DNA from: Pomphorhynchus laevis
Taxonomy: Eukaryota; Acanthocephala; Palaeacanthocephala; Echinorhynchida; Pomphorhynchidae
Length of the DNA stretch: 64,000 nt
Direction of reading: 5' to 3'
Assembly (NCBI GenBank): GCA_012934845.2
Contig: WNNJ02001212.1
Location: forward strand, 57,774-121,773
Below, piece by piece: positions 41,090-52,716 of the stretch. Position 1 is the first letter of the stretch; the number at the start of each line of letters is the position of its first letter. The notes under the pieces were generated by a model. The model was not told the origin of the DNA. It saw nothing but the letters and a program-made list of their open reading frames with translations, and ran no database searches. A program made the translations under genes and the position numbers.

Positions 41090-42095
41090 TTCATCACATA
41101 TATTTTTTCCTAACTCTAATTTTTCTTTATATTGTTCGAGGGATATGGAACGATTCGCTTGTTCGAGACATATTCCACTTAATACCACTATAAGTAAGAT
41201 ACACATTCTAGATAAACTGCTCCATTCTTCTTTAGCTATTTTGCATAGGTTTGCAATTTACAAACCTCCTTCTGATAATCTTAGCGATAATGCATTTCTC
41301 CAAGTATCGTCTAACTCGATCGTACCAAGAAATTGGGGGATTAGTTCCGATTTTAGAACGTCTTTAAGTTAAGTTAGCCGATCAGGATTACACTTGCATG
41401 CTCGAAATATATATGTCTATTTATGCTATATGCCGAACAAAACGGCGGTATATGCCTGATGAGTTTCGCTCTCTGCTATTAGTTTTAGGCGCTCTATAAG
41501 AGAAATCCAGAATTTCACCTTTCTATTTACCCAATTTTCCTCGTAATCTTTAAAGCCAATTAGATATCCTAATACTCCCACGCAATTGTTCATAATTAAA
41601 AGATCGGAGTCTTTACATTATATTTTTTGGCAGATTCGTTTGTGGGATTCACTAGAATACGACATATTTGTTCATTATGTAGAATCCTTATTGAGTCCTT
41701 ATTTGGGTCCTTAATCCATATTGAGGATCCAAACGCTTTATATGATTAAAGTGATCCAGCAAGTCTTCTTCTGACCCGATAAATGATCTGTATATTATAT
41801 TATATATTATATAATATATTATATATTATATCATTAATATAGTATTTTGACGGCGTATAGTTTTAATAAATAATTATAAAATAATTTAAAACAGCTTTGA
41901 ATATTAAAAATCAATGACGAACTTAACGAATTACCTATTTAGATAATTCCTAAAAAGATTTTTTAGGAATTAAAAAAATCCCTAAAAATTTAATTCCTAA
42001 AAATCTATTTAGGTAATTACCTAACAAAATTATTTATTTCAAGACTTTGACACATAAAAGCGTCATTTTGTCTGATCACAATGTTAAGAAAAAAA
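41090..42095. other. No recognised gene
   Basis: A 112-codon frame at 41034-41372 shows no motif. 41795-41830 is a TATTATA tract. 41935-42025 contains inverted and direct repeats of TTCCTAAAAA and TAGGTAATTACCTA, probably a small palindromic repeat. Confidence 0.45.
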
Positions 42096-42607
42096 GTAAT
42101 TCAGCAATAATAATTGTCACGTATAGTTATATATTTCCTGCGAAGATTCTTCTCGTTTTATCCACATGCTCAGCGCATTCTGGAATGATTTGTACTGTGT
42201 CATAGACACGATCGAATTCGGCAATCGGTTCCATAGGTTTACCGCCCTGTGAGATAATCGCAAGTATCTATGACATTTCCCGTTTGATTGAACAACAACT
42301 GATAATGAATGTCCTCTGTGGCTCATACGATCATTTTTAATAACGGATTCCGATGGATAACCAGGAAAGACATGGTCATTCGCCATAACTGTAATAAATC
42401 ATTGTACAAATATCTCGCGTAAACTGAAATAATATTTAGTTGGCTTAGTCTATCACAGTAAGCAATGTTTCGGAGACCAGAACATAGCTTGAAAAATCGG
42501 CGAAGAATCTTTTCTAATTGGTTTATTTCACCACGCGTGGAAGGAAAAGTCGCCAGCGAAACATAATCAATGATTGGTCTGATCCTCGCCTTATATAATA
42601 ATGAGAA

Positions 42608-43036
42608 CTAAGACGGTGGAAGCGAACTAAAGGTATTTTTGATCATGTAAATACTTTTCCTCGACATGTTGCATATATTTTCAGTATTGAGGCTGGTTTT
42701 AAACGAATTCTGAACAATTATCCCAAGATGTTTTGTATACGAATTTGTGGGAATAATCTCACCGCAAACAGAATAATCATTTGGTAAATCACTACGACCA
42801 AATCTGAGGTGGACACATTTAGTAATGTTAATCATGATTCCGGTCAGTTCGCTCCACCTATTAACCATATTTATGTCATCTTGTAAGTGTTGCATATCGG
42901 CATGGCATGTTATGACATTCCATATTTTAAGATCATCCGCGAATGCTAATTTTTTACATTTTAGAGAGCGTAGCAAACTATTCAGAAATATGACGAATAA
43001 TAATGGACCCGACACCGATCCCTGAGGAACACCCAT
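42608..43036 (-). pseudogene. LINE ORF2, reverse transcriptase core
   Basis: MGVPQGSVSGPLLFVIFLNS, then FADDLKIWNVI (catalytic FADD), LQDDINMVNRW, INITKCVHLRFG. This is the palm of a Rex1-like enzyme; the part with the first catalytic Asp lies upstream in other frames near 43200 (VVYFDFSRAFD-like). Confidence 0.85.
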
Positions 43037-44238
43037 TGATAAATTTGACGGTCTAGATAGACAATTTCCATCCCGAACTCTGAAAGAACGATTAGATAGG
43101 AAAGCGTGAATTTATCGAATAATAGGAATTTCAATTCCGTAATCTGCAAGAGCCTCAATCAACATATTGTGGGGAACCCTATCAAAGGCCCGACTGAAGT
43201 CGAAATACACGACATCAACAGCATTACCCTGCGCAACTGCATCAACCCATGCTTAACGTGAACATAAAAGATTAGACATGCAAGAACGTCCAGGACGAAA
43301 ACCATGTTGCGAATTATCTAACAAGTTCGTTGATTCAGGATAGGATAGTAATCGATGATGCAATATGCGCTCTTTCATAATACATACAACACTTGTAAGG
43401 CTTATTGCTATATAATTTTCAGGATTGTGACGATCTCCTTTTTTTGTGGACTGGCACTGTAGTGGCGATTTTCCAATCTAACGGTAGAATTGACTTAGCT
43501 AGTGATAGTTGAAACAAATAAGCTAACTGTGAATCAATAAATGTAGATAATATCCTTAGTATCTGTGGATGTAATCCATCCGGACCATGTGATGAATGTC
43601 GTAAAGAATTTAACTAACTATAAACCTCCTCGGTAGTAACATCAAAATAACTTCGTGAATGGCTTACACGAGATTGCTGGTTAGTTTGTGTTATTAGTTA
43701 CGAGTAGAAAAGTCGACGCTAACGTGTCGGCTACAGCTTGAGGCGATGTGATAAAGCTATCATTAATAGGAAGAGACGAAATCGCAGGAGGAATTGTCCT
43801 ATTTCTACGTATGTGAGCCCAAAATCGTTTTGGTGCACTTTGAAAGTTCGCAGCTATTGTCATTTCGTAGTTTAATTTTTTGCGTTTTTTAAGCTTTTCG
43901 AAAACGTTACGACAATTGACGTATTTCTGTCGATAAGTATTGTCCTTGCAGCTTAATTTAAACAGTCGGTTTCTTCGTCTTAGTTCTGATTTAAGTTCTC
44001 TATTAAACCACGAAGGATTCACTTTTTTATTTTTATGTACGATCTTGGTGGGAACGTATTTTTCTATTATTTCACACATTGCTGAACGAAAAACCTTCCA
44101 ACAATCTTCAACATCGTCACTAGCGCCTACAAAGTTCATAGTCGATACTGCTTGAAGAGTTTTACACTGATCCTCACGAAACCAACAATGTTTGAAGATT
44201 TTAGTTTCGACTTTGTCAGTAGTATTATTTGAAATCCC

Positions 44239-44781
44239 TCAGAAGTGAAAAAGTAATACACAATGATCACTAACTCCTATGGGTGCTTCATGCATAATGC
44301 CATGCACATCTGTTAATGATTTAGATAAAATTAAATCCAACAAAGAACTTTGATCATTCATAATCCTAGTTGGTGCTGATACATGCCGAACAAGAAGTAG
44401 GTTATCTAACAGAAAATTCCACAAGTCATGATATAGTTTACTAGAAGAGGTTATTCCTGAATGAGGATCATCCATATTGATGCTGGAAATATTGAAATCT
44501 CCTAAACAGAGAAACTGGTCACCCATCGCTGCCTTTGTCAAAATATCTGAGAATTCCTGAGTGAGAACGAAGCTACATAGAGATCTATAACATAGTGTAA
44601 TAGTAACTTTATTCCTTGCATGGGATAGACTCACTACCATCAGTTCACAAGTATCATATGTGTCAGTATAACACTCAAAATCGTCAGCACCTATACATTG
44701 ATCGACATAAAGTGCAACACCGCCTCCTCGTCGTACTTTACGATCAACCCTGATGATAGAATACCCATCCACAGCTACCAT
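44239..44781 (-). pseudogene. LINE ORF2, endonuclease domain
   Basis: RRGGGVALYVDQ, CYRSLCS, FLCLGDFNISSINMDDP (GDFN box) and SDHCVLLFHF (SDH box) are the conserved blocks of the apurinic-type endonuclease that nicks the target. The first 20-40 residues with the NxRS box lie upstream in another frame (around 44900). Confidence 0.88.
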
Positions 44782-45020
44782 ACTATCAGCAATATCATGA
44801 TTGAGCCAAGTTTCGGTAACTGCAATTATTTGAGGTTTATATGTAAAGAATCTGTTCCGAAATTCGTCAATCTTCGATACTATACTACGAATATTTGTGT
44901 AAGCGACGTTAATAATTGGAGTTGAACATTTACTGGTTCTTGAGTTTATAGATAGTCCAGTAGGAAATATATCTAACGAGGATGGATCAATACCTAAGCA
45001 ATTAACGGACCGATTGGATT

Positions 45021-46135
45021 CTAACGTACAAAAGGCTTTCTTCGAGCCACACGAAAATTTCTTATTGTCAAGTCCTTTTCATCAGAAGCATTCCTGTTCG
45101 TTAGCTCTTCCCAAGCTTTATGTCGCATCTTACGATCCTGAATGCTGAGATCCTTAAAGATTTTAGTAGATTGACCTTTTATTTTATACCCTCTGCGTAA
45201 GATCTCCTTAACATAGTCGGACGATTGACATACCACTTTCAATAAGCGTGGACGTTCTTCATTTTTCCTACCTAACCTGTACAACGATTTCACTAGAAGA
45301 GATGAGGCTATAGACTCCTCACCTGAAGTAAATATATTTGATAATACTTCCCGAACTCTACTCACATCATGATCAATACGTAGCTGCGGTTCCGAATAGT
45401 TAGATTCCGGTATATTAGCAAAGATTACGCACCGATCTCGGTTTTCGCCACTCATTCGTGCATGAATATCTAGCGGTTGTGTTAATGGTTCTTTATTCTG
45501 GGTGTTTCTTGTTTTATGTACCGAAAATTCTGCGACATTTGCAACCATCACTGACGATTTAGGCATTGAATTAATATCCCTAGAATGATCATTACAGTTG
45601 GGTCCACCAAGTTTGCAATCAAGTTGCAAATTTTGTTGACCAATACTAGATGAACTTCGAAAATGACGTCCGTTGCTATTCTTCCATACCCGTGTAGAGT
45701 GAGTTTGTGGGGTAATATTGAATATTTGATTGATATGACGATTGCAAGTGGAATTTTGCAATTTCTCTTTCTCTGTTGTATACTGATCCATCATGCAATC
45801 GCTTACTTCGAGTCTCTTGTTATCAACATTCACAATTGACTCACTAGAATGCACAGTTGAATTTAATAAAACAGGAGTGCTGTTATTGAATGTATTTGTT
45901 AATGCATCTTTGGAATTCATGTTGCACTGGCATGATCTATATTTTAAATTGCTTTTCTTAAAACACTTATTTCTTCTAGTGATTGAATGCGCAGGGAAGC
46001 GCAAAATCCACACATAAATAACTCGCTAGAATTATCACTTGAATCAGTAGCGATTGTAATAGTTGACCAGCGTCGACAATCATCAGAGTCACACTGTACT
46101 CGATAACTTGTAGATTTAACAATCTTGTTCTTCAT
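45021..46135 (-). pseudogene. LINE ORF1 with PHD-like finger
   Basis: The start (46135) reads MKNKIVKSTSYRVQCDSDD, then RRWSTITIAT and LFMCGFCASLR: the C..C..W..FxCGFC finger. After a frame change near 45960 a 300-residue frame carries a long polar linker, then RDRCVIFANIPESNYSEPQL with RIDHDVS and the C-terminal domain (LVKSLYRLGRKNEERPRLLK, SIQDRKMRHKAW). The RDRCVI..NI block is shared with ORF1 of the other LINE family here. Confidence 0.8.
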
Positions 46136-46244
46136 AATAGTACGAAAACAATCAAACTGTGTATATTAGCTTGTATGTTTTGTGCTCGAGCGATGTAAGC
46201 ACAGAAAAAAGAAATCCGCGAGCGAAACGAGCGGAACTGTATAT

Positions 46245-46356
46245 ATCTGGAACTGAATAGATCTGAAATTGGATTAATCTGAATCTGGATTGATCTGGAA
46301 ATAGATTAATCTGAAACTTGATTGATATGTAACTGGATTGATCTGAAACTGGATTG
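46245..46356. repeat. Degenerate 16-bp minisatellite at a LINE 5' end
   Basis: Seven units related to AATCCAGTTTCAGATC (minus strand), each with one to four changes. Same period and near-same consensus as the repeat at 13471-13520, although the adjoining LINE belongs to another family. Confidence 0.8.
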
Positions 46357-46369
46357 ATTGTAAGTACTT

Positions 46370-47097
46370 ATTAATCAAATTGTTTAAACTATTAAAATGT
46401 AATATTAAATTTAAACTCTTAAACGGAAAATCTTTATGGATGGATAATAAACAATATAGTATGTGTTAGAATAAGAAATTAACTGTACAAATACAATAAG
46501 AATATAGGAATGTTATGATTTTGAAGTTATAAGATAAAAAGTAAAGAATTTTAAAGAATTTTTATTTTATACATTTCAATCAATAGCAAGCTGAACTAAT
46601 TGCCTGTTAAGCTAAAATACTCAAAGGTAATTATCTGCAGTAAGGTTACAGAAATACAAATTACCAAGTAAGATCATATATTTATCAAAAACAATGAAAA
46701 TTATTTATTAATCACGAGTAATCAATTTAAAAGTTCAAAAAATTAAAGTAATACGATCATCATATTGGTAATTTTCAAATTTAAAAAATCTAAATTAAGT
46801 TCAAGTTAGTAATAAAAAATTAATTAATCATATTAATATAATAAAATAATTAATTGCATTAATAAATTGATAAATAACTTTATAAATAAATTATTGAAAT
46901 TTGTCTTGGTTATATTAAGTTCTATACAGTTATTCCTTTTTTACTTCTTTTTGTTCATTCCCGCGTTTGATATTTTACACATAGCCCGTGGTTTTATTCC
47001 AACAAAGCCATCGAAGCGCTGCTATTACGTCACTTTCAATGCTCACGAGAGGCAGCGCAGTTGCAACGGTGCTGTGACGTCAATGTTATTTTAGGTC
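46370..47097. other. AT-rich spacer, then probable LINE leader
   Basis: 46370-46900 is AT-rich without genes. The last ~150 bp (46950-47097) are less AT-rich and hold two TGACGTCA-like words (TTACGTCA, GTGACGTCA), which may be promoter elements of the following LINE. Confidence 0.4.
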
Positions 47098-48423
47098 ATG
47101 CCTAAAAAAGCGCGATCTCAGATCCCTGTTCCTGATCAAGAATCTTCCACATCGGAATGCAATGATGGTTATACCAGCTTTGAAGTTGGATGCGATTCCA
47201 AAGATTGCGATGTATGGACACTTGTTCGTGTTAAAATATCCGACCACTCGGTGTATAAACGTAAACATTTCACTTGCGATTTTTGTACATCAGTACGACT
47301 ACTACAGTTATCCTGCTCCTCTACTCCTGTATCACACACGACCACTCAGACCAATGCTGTTTTAGATGTTTCCCTCGCATCAACACCTGACTTCGCATCT
47401 TATAATCCCATTATTTAACCTACTCTCTCACACACTCCTCGTTCAACTACGTACAAAACTTACATTAATCTTTCTCATTCTAACAATGCTAACGGTAAAG
47501 CTTTTCATCTCGTACCTCCTCTTTCCTATTCCTCCCCAATCTAAATAAATCTCAAACTTCTTTATTCTCTTCACGTACTTCTTACTCGACCTCCCCCGTA
47601 TCACTTCTCAATAATTTACATCCTTCCATCAAAATCATTTCCAGTATCATTTCCGATCAAGTGATTCAACACTCCATTCCTGTCACACATGCCCCAACCT
47701 ATCTTAATTCTCCTTACTCTACCTCCCACGTAACACTTCCAAATAATTTACATCCTTCATTTAAAATCATCTCCAGTCACATCTATGATCAATCGATTCA
47801 ACACCCCGCTCCTGTCACACTTGCTCCAACCAATATTAATTCTCTATCAAGCACCCCTGTCATTTCCACTTCTATCTGATCATCTGCCTCGACTCCTACC
47901 AGCTCTGTCCGTCCACCACTTCCACGAAATCGTTTTCCTTCGCGCGATCGCTGTATAATCATATCAAACTTAAAGCTTTCCGAATCTGCTTCTCCACAAT
48001 CTCGCCTCGATGATGATGTATCTGCTTTCAGGTCTATCCTAGCAACCATTCTTCCTGATGATAACCCATCCCTCTTCAATAATATCGATCCTGTATCCTT
48101 TATTCGTTTAAACAAATCCACTAAATCCAATCATCTCAGTCCTCCACTCTTAAAAATCGTTTTCCGACATAGTTCACATGCCTATTCTGTACTCTCCCAA
48201 CGCTTTAAACTTCTTACCACTTCATCTACTTGCCGTATCTTTCCTGACCGCTCCCCTTCTGATATTGCCCAGCTCAATTTAGCTCGCATTGAGAAACATC
48301 GACGTGAAACAAACGGCGAGTCGTCCTTATCTATACGTCAAATCAACGGAAATTTTCACGTTGTACACACAAGGCCAAAAATTCGATGGCGTCCCATCTC
48401 TCCCCCTTGTCTTCTTCGCTAGT
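47098..48423 (+). pseudogene. LINE ORF1 with PHD-like finger
   Basis: MPKKARSQIPVPDQ start, CDSKDCDVWTLVRVKI and FTCDFCTS (PHD-like), a long Ser/Pro/Thr linker containing several similar segments (SSTPV, NNLHPS, ISDQ) in tandem, then the C-terminal domain (FIRLNKSTKSNH, VLSQRFKLL, IEKHRRETNGESSLSIR, IRWR). The end CGATGGCG also holds the ATG of ORF2 in another frame, a 38-base overlap seen in the copy at 63703 too. Confidence 0.75.
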
Positions 48424-49110
48424 CAATCTCGCTCCTAAGCATACTTTTCGTCTTAGTCTATTCAACACTCGCTCCATTCTTCATAAAGCTGATATGCTTC
48501 TCGATATCTTCGATCAATTATCTATCGATATTCTCTGTATTACCGAATCCTGGCACTCTGACTCCGACGATCTTGCTATTCGTCGTCTATGTCGCTCTGG
48601 TTGTTCTCTAGTTGAATCAGCTCGTCAAATTGCATATCATACATCTACTGCTTCTAACCATGGCGGTATTGTTGCCATTGCTCGTCACCCAATGTCTTTA
48701 CGTAAAATCAACGTTAACATCCGTTACACTTCGTTCGAATTAATCATATGCAGATTATCAACGCCTTTCCCTCTGGAACTTGTGATTGTATACCGTCCAG
48801 GTTCAGTTGCCCCATCACGTATCTTCTTTAACGACCTTGCATATCTAATGTCTCACTGTTCATTGTTTTATACTCCTTTTGTTCTCGGTGACTTTAACAT
48901 AAGTCTTGATCGCCCGTCTGACTCTGACTCTATCACTTTAACTAATTTTTTTCTGATTTTAACTATAAATTACTTTCAACAAGCCCAACTCATATTCTCG
49001 GCGGTGCTCTCGACATCATTGCTGTTCCTAACTGCTTCAATGACTATACCTCCTTGTCAATTACTGATCCTGGTTTGTCTGAAAATTTCATTGTCACTCT
49101 TACTCGTCCC
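48386..49110 (+). pseudogene. LINE ORF2, endonuclease domain
   Basis: LFNTRSILHKADML (N-R-S box), DILCITESWHSDSDD (TES box), NHGGIVAIARH, VYRPGS and FVLGDFNISLDRPSDSD (GDFN box) lie in one frame from 48386. The last box (TDPGLSENF) is in the frame at 49054-49368. The 392-codon frame from 48386 goes on out of phase after about 48975 and is not protein beyond that. Confidence 0.85.
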
Positions 49111-49392
49111 CATCCTCCTTCTCCGCCTTTACCATTATCTACACCAAGTCGACCCTGGAAGCTTCTCGATATCCCTATTCTCTGCACAGCCTTACTCAAT
49201 TCTTCACTCTTTTCACTTCCTCTTAACTATCTCTATCCCGATGATCTCTGTATTCTGTTTGATTCTGAACTTATGTCTATTATCAATAAACTTCTGCCTA
49301 GTCGACTCCGACGCTCTCAGCGCTTGCGCCATGCTCCCTGGTTCGATTCTGACTGTAGACTTTCTTAGCGTCGACTCCGTCACACTTTTCGT

Positions 49393-50400
49393 GTGTATAA
49401 TCGCTTTCTTAAACGTTCTCCCAACTCACTCCCTCCAAATCTCCGTGATTCCTACTTTTCTCTACGCCGTTCACATCTCATTCTTATACGTACTAAACGT
49501 ACTATCTTTTGGCGAAATCAACTCGAGTCATCTTCCAACTCTAAATCTAATTGGAAAATCTTAAACTCGATTCTTTCACGATCATCTACTTCTTGTAATA
49601 TAAATCCTGATGATTTTTCTTCTTATCTACAAACTAAGCTATCTAATCTACTTTCCCTACTACCCGTAGCCCCCTTGTACCCACTCTCCTCTTCAAATAC
49701 TTCCCTCCCAGAACTATTCCACCTTCTTCCCGTTTCGTCTGATGAAGTTTCTTCGGTTCTGCTGTCATTACCTAATAAAACCTCTCCTTCTGACCCAATT
49801 CCCACTCACTTGCTTAAAAATATCTGCTCCTCTATCTCACCCTTCCTAACCACATTGTTCAACTCGTCCATCCGTAGCCGTACATTTCCTTCCATCTGGA
49901 AATGCGCCACTGTTCGTCCTCTCATCAAAAAGCAATCTCTCGACTCCTCACTACCATCTTCGTACCGTCCAATCTCACTTCTCCCAACCCTCTCTAAACT
50001 CCTTGAGCGTCTCGTTCTCAAGCAAGTTAATACATATCTCTTTTCCTCTAACTTGTTTCCTCCCTTCCAAGCCGCTTTTCGCTCTAATCACTCTACTGAA
50101 ATTGCCTGTCTTAAAGTTTATAATGACTTACTCATCTCGCGCGATCATAAATTATGTAGTGTCATAGTTTCTCTTGATCTATCGTCTGCTTTTGACATCG
50201 TCGATCACTCGATTCTTCTCCATCGCCTTCGTCATGATTATGGCTTCTCTTTACACACTGTATCATGGTTTTCTTCATATCTATCAAACCGTACATTTCG
50301 CGTATATTCTAACTCTTCTCTCTCATCCTTCGTCCATTCCGTCCGGTGTTCCACAAGGCTCCGTATTAGGCCCTATGCTTTTCTCTCTTCTTCTTGGTGA
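49393..50400 (+). CDS. LINE ORF2, linker and reverse transcriptase fingers
   Basis: A 335-codon frame: FWRNQLESSSNSKSNWK, DPIPTHLLKN, YRPISLLPTLSKLLERLVLK and VSLDLSSAFDIVDHSILL with the first catalytic Asp. It leaves the domain at the same TC-rich point as the frame 32424-33938 and ends there in nonsense. The initial Met is internal. Confidence 0.85.
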   Translation: MYNRFLKRSPNSLPPNLRDSYFSLRRSHLILIRTKRTIFWRNQLESSSNSKSNWKILNSILSRSSTSCNINPDDFSSYLQTKLSNLLSLLPVAPLYPLSSSNTSLPELFHLLPVSSDEVSSVLLSLPNKTSPSDPIPTHLLKNICSSISPFLTTLFNSSIRSRTFPSIWKCATVRPLIKKQSLDSSLPSSYRPISLLPTLSKLLERLVLKQVNTYLFSSNLFPPFQAAFRSNHSTEIACLKVYNDLLISRDHKLCSVIVSLDLSSAFDIVDHSILLHRLRHDYGFSLHTVSWFSSYLSNRTFRVYSNSSLSSFVHSVRCSTRLRIRPYAFLSSSW

Positions 50401-50833
50401 TTTGTCTTCGATTTCTCATAAATTTAACTTCCATGTTATGCAATATGCTGATGACATTCTCATCTATGCTCATGCACCTGTTTATCGTATTCACGATCTT
50501 AGTGTTTCTGCTTCTGACTGTCTTGTCTCAATTTCCAATCATCTTTCTTCCCTTCGCCTTTCTCTGAATCCTGATAAATCCAAAATTATGTGGATCCTAC
50601 CTCAACGCCTCGGCTTCGAACCTCCCTCCGTATCATTAAATTCTACAATTATTCCTATCGTTGATAATCTCGTTTTCCTAGGCTTCCATTTTGACAACCG
50701 ACTTTCACTTAAACCTTTTGTTAGAGATAAAGTACGCTCATCTACCTTGATACTCCGCAACCTCCGTCAAGTTCGTAGATTGATCGATTTCCCTTCTTGT
50801 ATGACTCTAATATCTTCTCTCCTTTTTTTCTAG
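50174..50833 (+). CDS. LINE ORF2, reverse transcriptase palm and thumb
   Basis: SSIPSGVPQGSVLGPMLF, MQYADDILIYAHAP (YADD), LNPDKSKIMWILPQ, LGFHFDNRLSLKPF, LRNLRQVRRLI. It is the continuation of the previous frame after a +1 shift. The last domain is in further frames to 51284 (LRSFIVAAPLSLNHLPI, CFKRQIRSH). Confidence 0.85.
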   Translation: MIYRLLLTSSITRFFSIAFVMIMASLYTLYHGFLHIYQTVHFAYILTLLSHPSSIPSGVPQGSVLGPMLFSLLLGDLSSISHKFNFHVMQYADDILIYAHAPVYRIHDLSVSASDCLVSISNHLSSLRLSLNPDKSKIMWILPQRLGFEPPSVSLNSTIIPIVDNLVFLGFHFDNRLSLKPFVRDKVRSSTLILRNLRQVRRLIDFPSCMTLISSLLFF

Positions 50834-51313
50834 ACTCGATTATTGTCTTAGTCTATTTTCCAACTCACCTAAATCCACTCTTCTTCCCCTACAACGCATC
50901 GTCAACGCAGCCGTCCATATTATCCTCTGTCTTCGTCGTTTTAATCATACATCCTACCATCTTGCTTCTCTCGATTTGCCTACAATTTATTGTCATGTTC
51001 AAATTCGTCTTCTTATCGTTGCTTTCCGCCTTGTAACTCTTCATACCCCTTCATTTCTCAATCTTCCTTTTCTTAATAATTCTCGTCCTGTTTACTGTTC
51101 CTTGCGTTCCTGTAATTCCCTTCTTTTACATGTCCCAAACTACTCTACCTTCTTTGGACTCCGCTCCTTCATTGTGGCTGCTCCTCTATCGTTGAACCAT
51201 CTGCCCATTCATATACGCCAATCAACTTCCTTGCCGTGCTTCAAACGACAAATCCGATCCCATTTAAACAATTTATCTGCTTGACTTTTTCATTTTTGTT
51301 TGTGGACTTGTAA

Positions 51314-51330
51314 GCGTACAGCTTGTACGC
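51314..51330 (+). ncRNA. 3'-UTR hairpin of the LINE
   Basis: GCGTAC AGCTT GTACGC just before ATTTGCCACATTAAATAAA. The 31k copy has GCGTGC ATTTT GCACGC at the same place, so one pair changed on both sides. In LINEs of this kind the 3' end is what the reverse transcriptase recognises. Confidence 0.55.
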
Positions 51331-51590
51331 ATTTGCCACATTAAATAAATTTGTATTATTATTAATTAATAATAATATTTGAGATTGAAATTCTTAGCTG
51401 CTGACTAACAGCTACTTACACAAATTACACAAATTACAAGTTTAAACTATCGTGTTATCCCTATTAACTACTTACACTAATTACATTACTTACAACTCGC
51501 TGTTCTTCATCCTCAAAACAATCCTCAAACACACAATAAATTAACATACAATCTTCCAGCTTGACACAACACAAACTACAACTTGAAAAT

Positions 51591-51764
51591 ATGCCAAAGG
51601 GCGTGCCATCAGCACTTCCTAGATGTTGCGGTTGTAATGGACCGAATGCTGTTTGCAAGGGTTGTCGGTGTCGCAAGGCTAACAAGCATTGTACGAACTG
51701 TGCAGCGCCTAATTGCTCAAATAACAGCCCTTCTATCAATATGGAGAAAAAATGCACGCACTAA
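51591..51764 (+). pseudogene. Cys-rich (CXC-like) finger, N-terminus of the ORF
   Basis: RCCGCNGPNAVCKGCRCRKA and NKHCTNCAAPNC hold nine or more Cys in a spacing like that of tesmin/TSO1-type CXC zinc domains. It probably binds nucleic acid. Removing one A from the run near 51747 would carry this frame into the reverse transcriptase frame, so the two belong to one protein. Confidence 0.65.
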
Positions 51765-52635
51765 TGAGTTTGTTGGCGACGACATTAATCAACCGTTGTC
51801 AAGCGTTCAGATTACGGCAGCTCCTAACAAACCGCAAATAACATGTCTTCTTCATCTACCAACCATATCAACAATTTATGACGAAATTAGAACATGGAGA
51901 CCAAACCTCTTTCATCCCCCAATTTGTGATGCCAGTAATATGTTCGTGGACCTTTTGACTTCGGCTTACAGTAAATTCACTAACAACCATCCTGAACAAC
52001 CAACTGCATTGAAAGAGGCAGCTGTAATGTGTCAGCTATTACTCCAAAGATTACCGACGAGAAAAACAGCCGCGTTGCGAAAAGCTCTTGAAAGACGCTT
52101 GGATGCATGGCAGAAAGGTGATTTCATAGCCTTGCTAGATGAAGGTATTGTTCTTCAAAGCACCGTGAATGCTCAGACTAGAAAACCACGTACGAAGAAC
52201 AATGACTGCTTAAAATCATTTTCTCGGCTTATGCAATCCGGAAACACAAGAGGTGCGCTTAATAGTCTTACCATAAAAGATTTTGACGAACCAGCCTTGT
52301 TCAATATGAACGACGAACTGAATGGACAGACGATTAAGAATATTTTGCTAGATCTTCATCCCGCTGTCAGAGACGTGGAAGCGGTCGCTCTCCAAGAAAA
52401 TAGTCTCAGTGGGAGTATTTCTCACCACCCAGTTGAATATACAGTTATTGATAGAACCAGGATAATGAAAGCTGCTAAAAAATTACAAGGCGGTGTTGGT
52501 CCATCCGGAATGACTGCTGTTATAATGAAAACGTTATTGAGCAGTTTCAAGACTCACTCGCAACGCTTTGCCGATGTTTTAGCTGACATGGCTTATAAAA
52601 TTGCCACAGAAGCAATAAACCCCACCCATATATAG
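51765..52635 (+). pseudogene. LINE ORF, region before the reverse transcriptase
   Basis: Polar region followed by the first reverse transcriptase block (AAKKLQGGVGPSGMTAVIMK). It ends at the single TAG after NPTHI; the same frame goes straight on with AFTASRIIALNKKPGIRLIG. No other domain recognised in 51765-52400. Confidence 0.7.
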
Positions 52636-52716
52636 GCATTCACGGCCAGCAGGATAATCGCACTCAATAAAAAACCAGGGATTAGGCTAATAGGAGTTGG
52701 CGAGGTCGTCCGACGA

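Larger units (their letters stand above)
42100..46140 (-). mobile_element. Rex1/CR1-like LINE, nearly full length, broken
   Basis: ORF1 with a PHD-like finger begins at 46135. The endonuclease is at 44781-44239, the linker and reverse transcriptase start at 44139-43681, the reverse transcriptase core at 43036-42608 and the C-terminus at 42386-42117 (WNRLPNSIVSMTQYKSF). A 16-bp minisatellite lies just upstream of its 5' end (46245-46356). Frame breaks separate all these parts and one region (43090-43680) is in several frames. ORF1 shares its layout with the other LINE family. Confidence 0.88.
47098..51345 (+). mobile_element. CR1/L2-like LINE, full length, few breaks
   Basis: ORF1 runs from 47098 to 48423 (several frame changes) and overlaps ORF2, which starts at ATG 48386. 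ORF2 has the endonuclease (48386 to about 49110), linker and reverse transcriptase (49393-50833) and the C-terminal part to about 51284. The 3' end has a hairpin at 51314-51330 and a tail of ATT repeats. It is almost the same sequence as 31440-33960, so the family moved recently. Confidence 0.92.

Noticed and set aside
45793-46017. Several 60-90-codon frames opposite LINE ORFs (also 42825-43025, 43940-44155, 44698-44925)
   Set aside because: All lie antisense to recognised LINE coding blocks and have no motif of their own.
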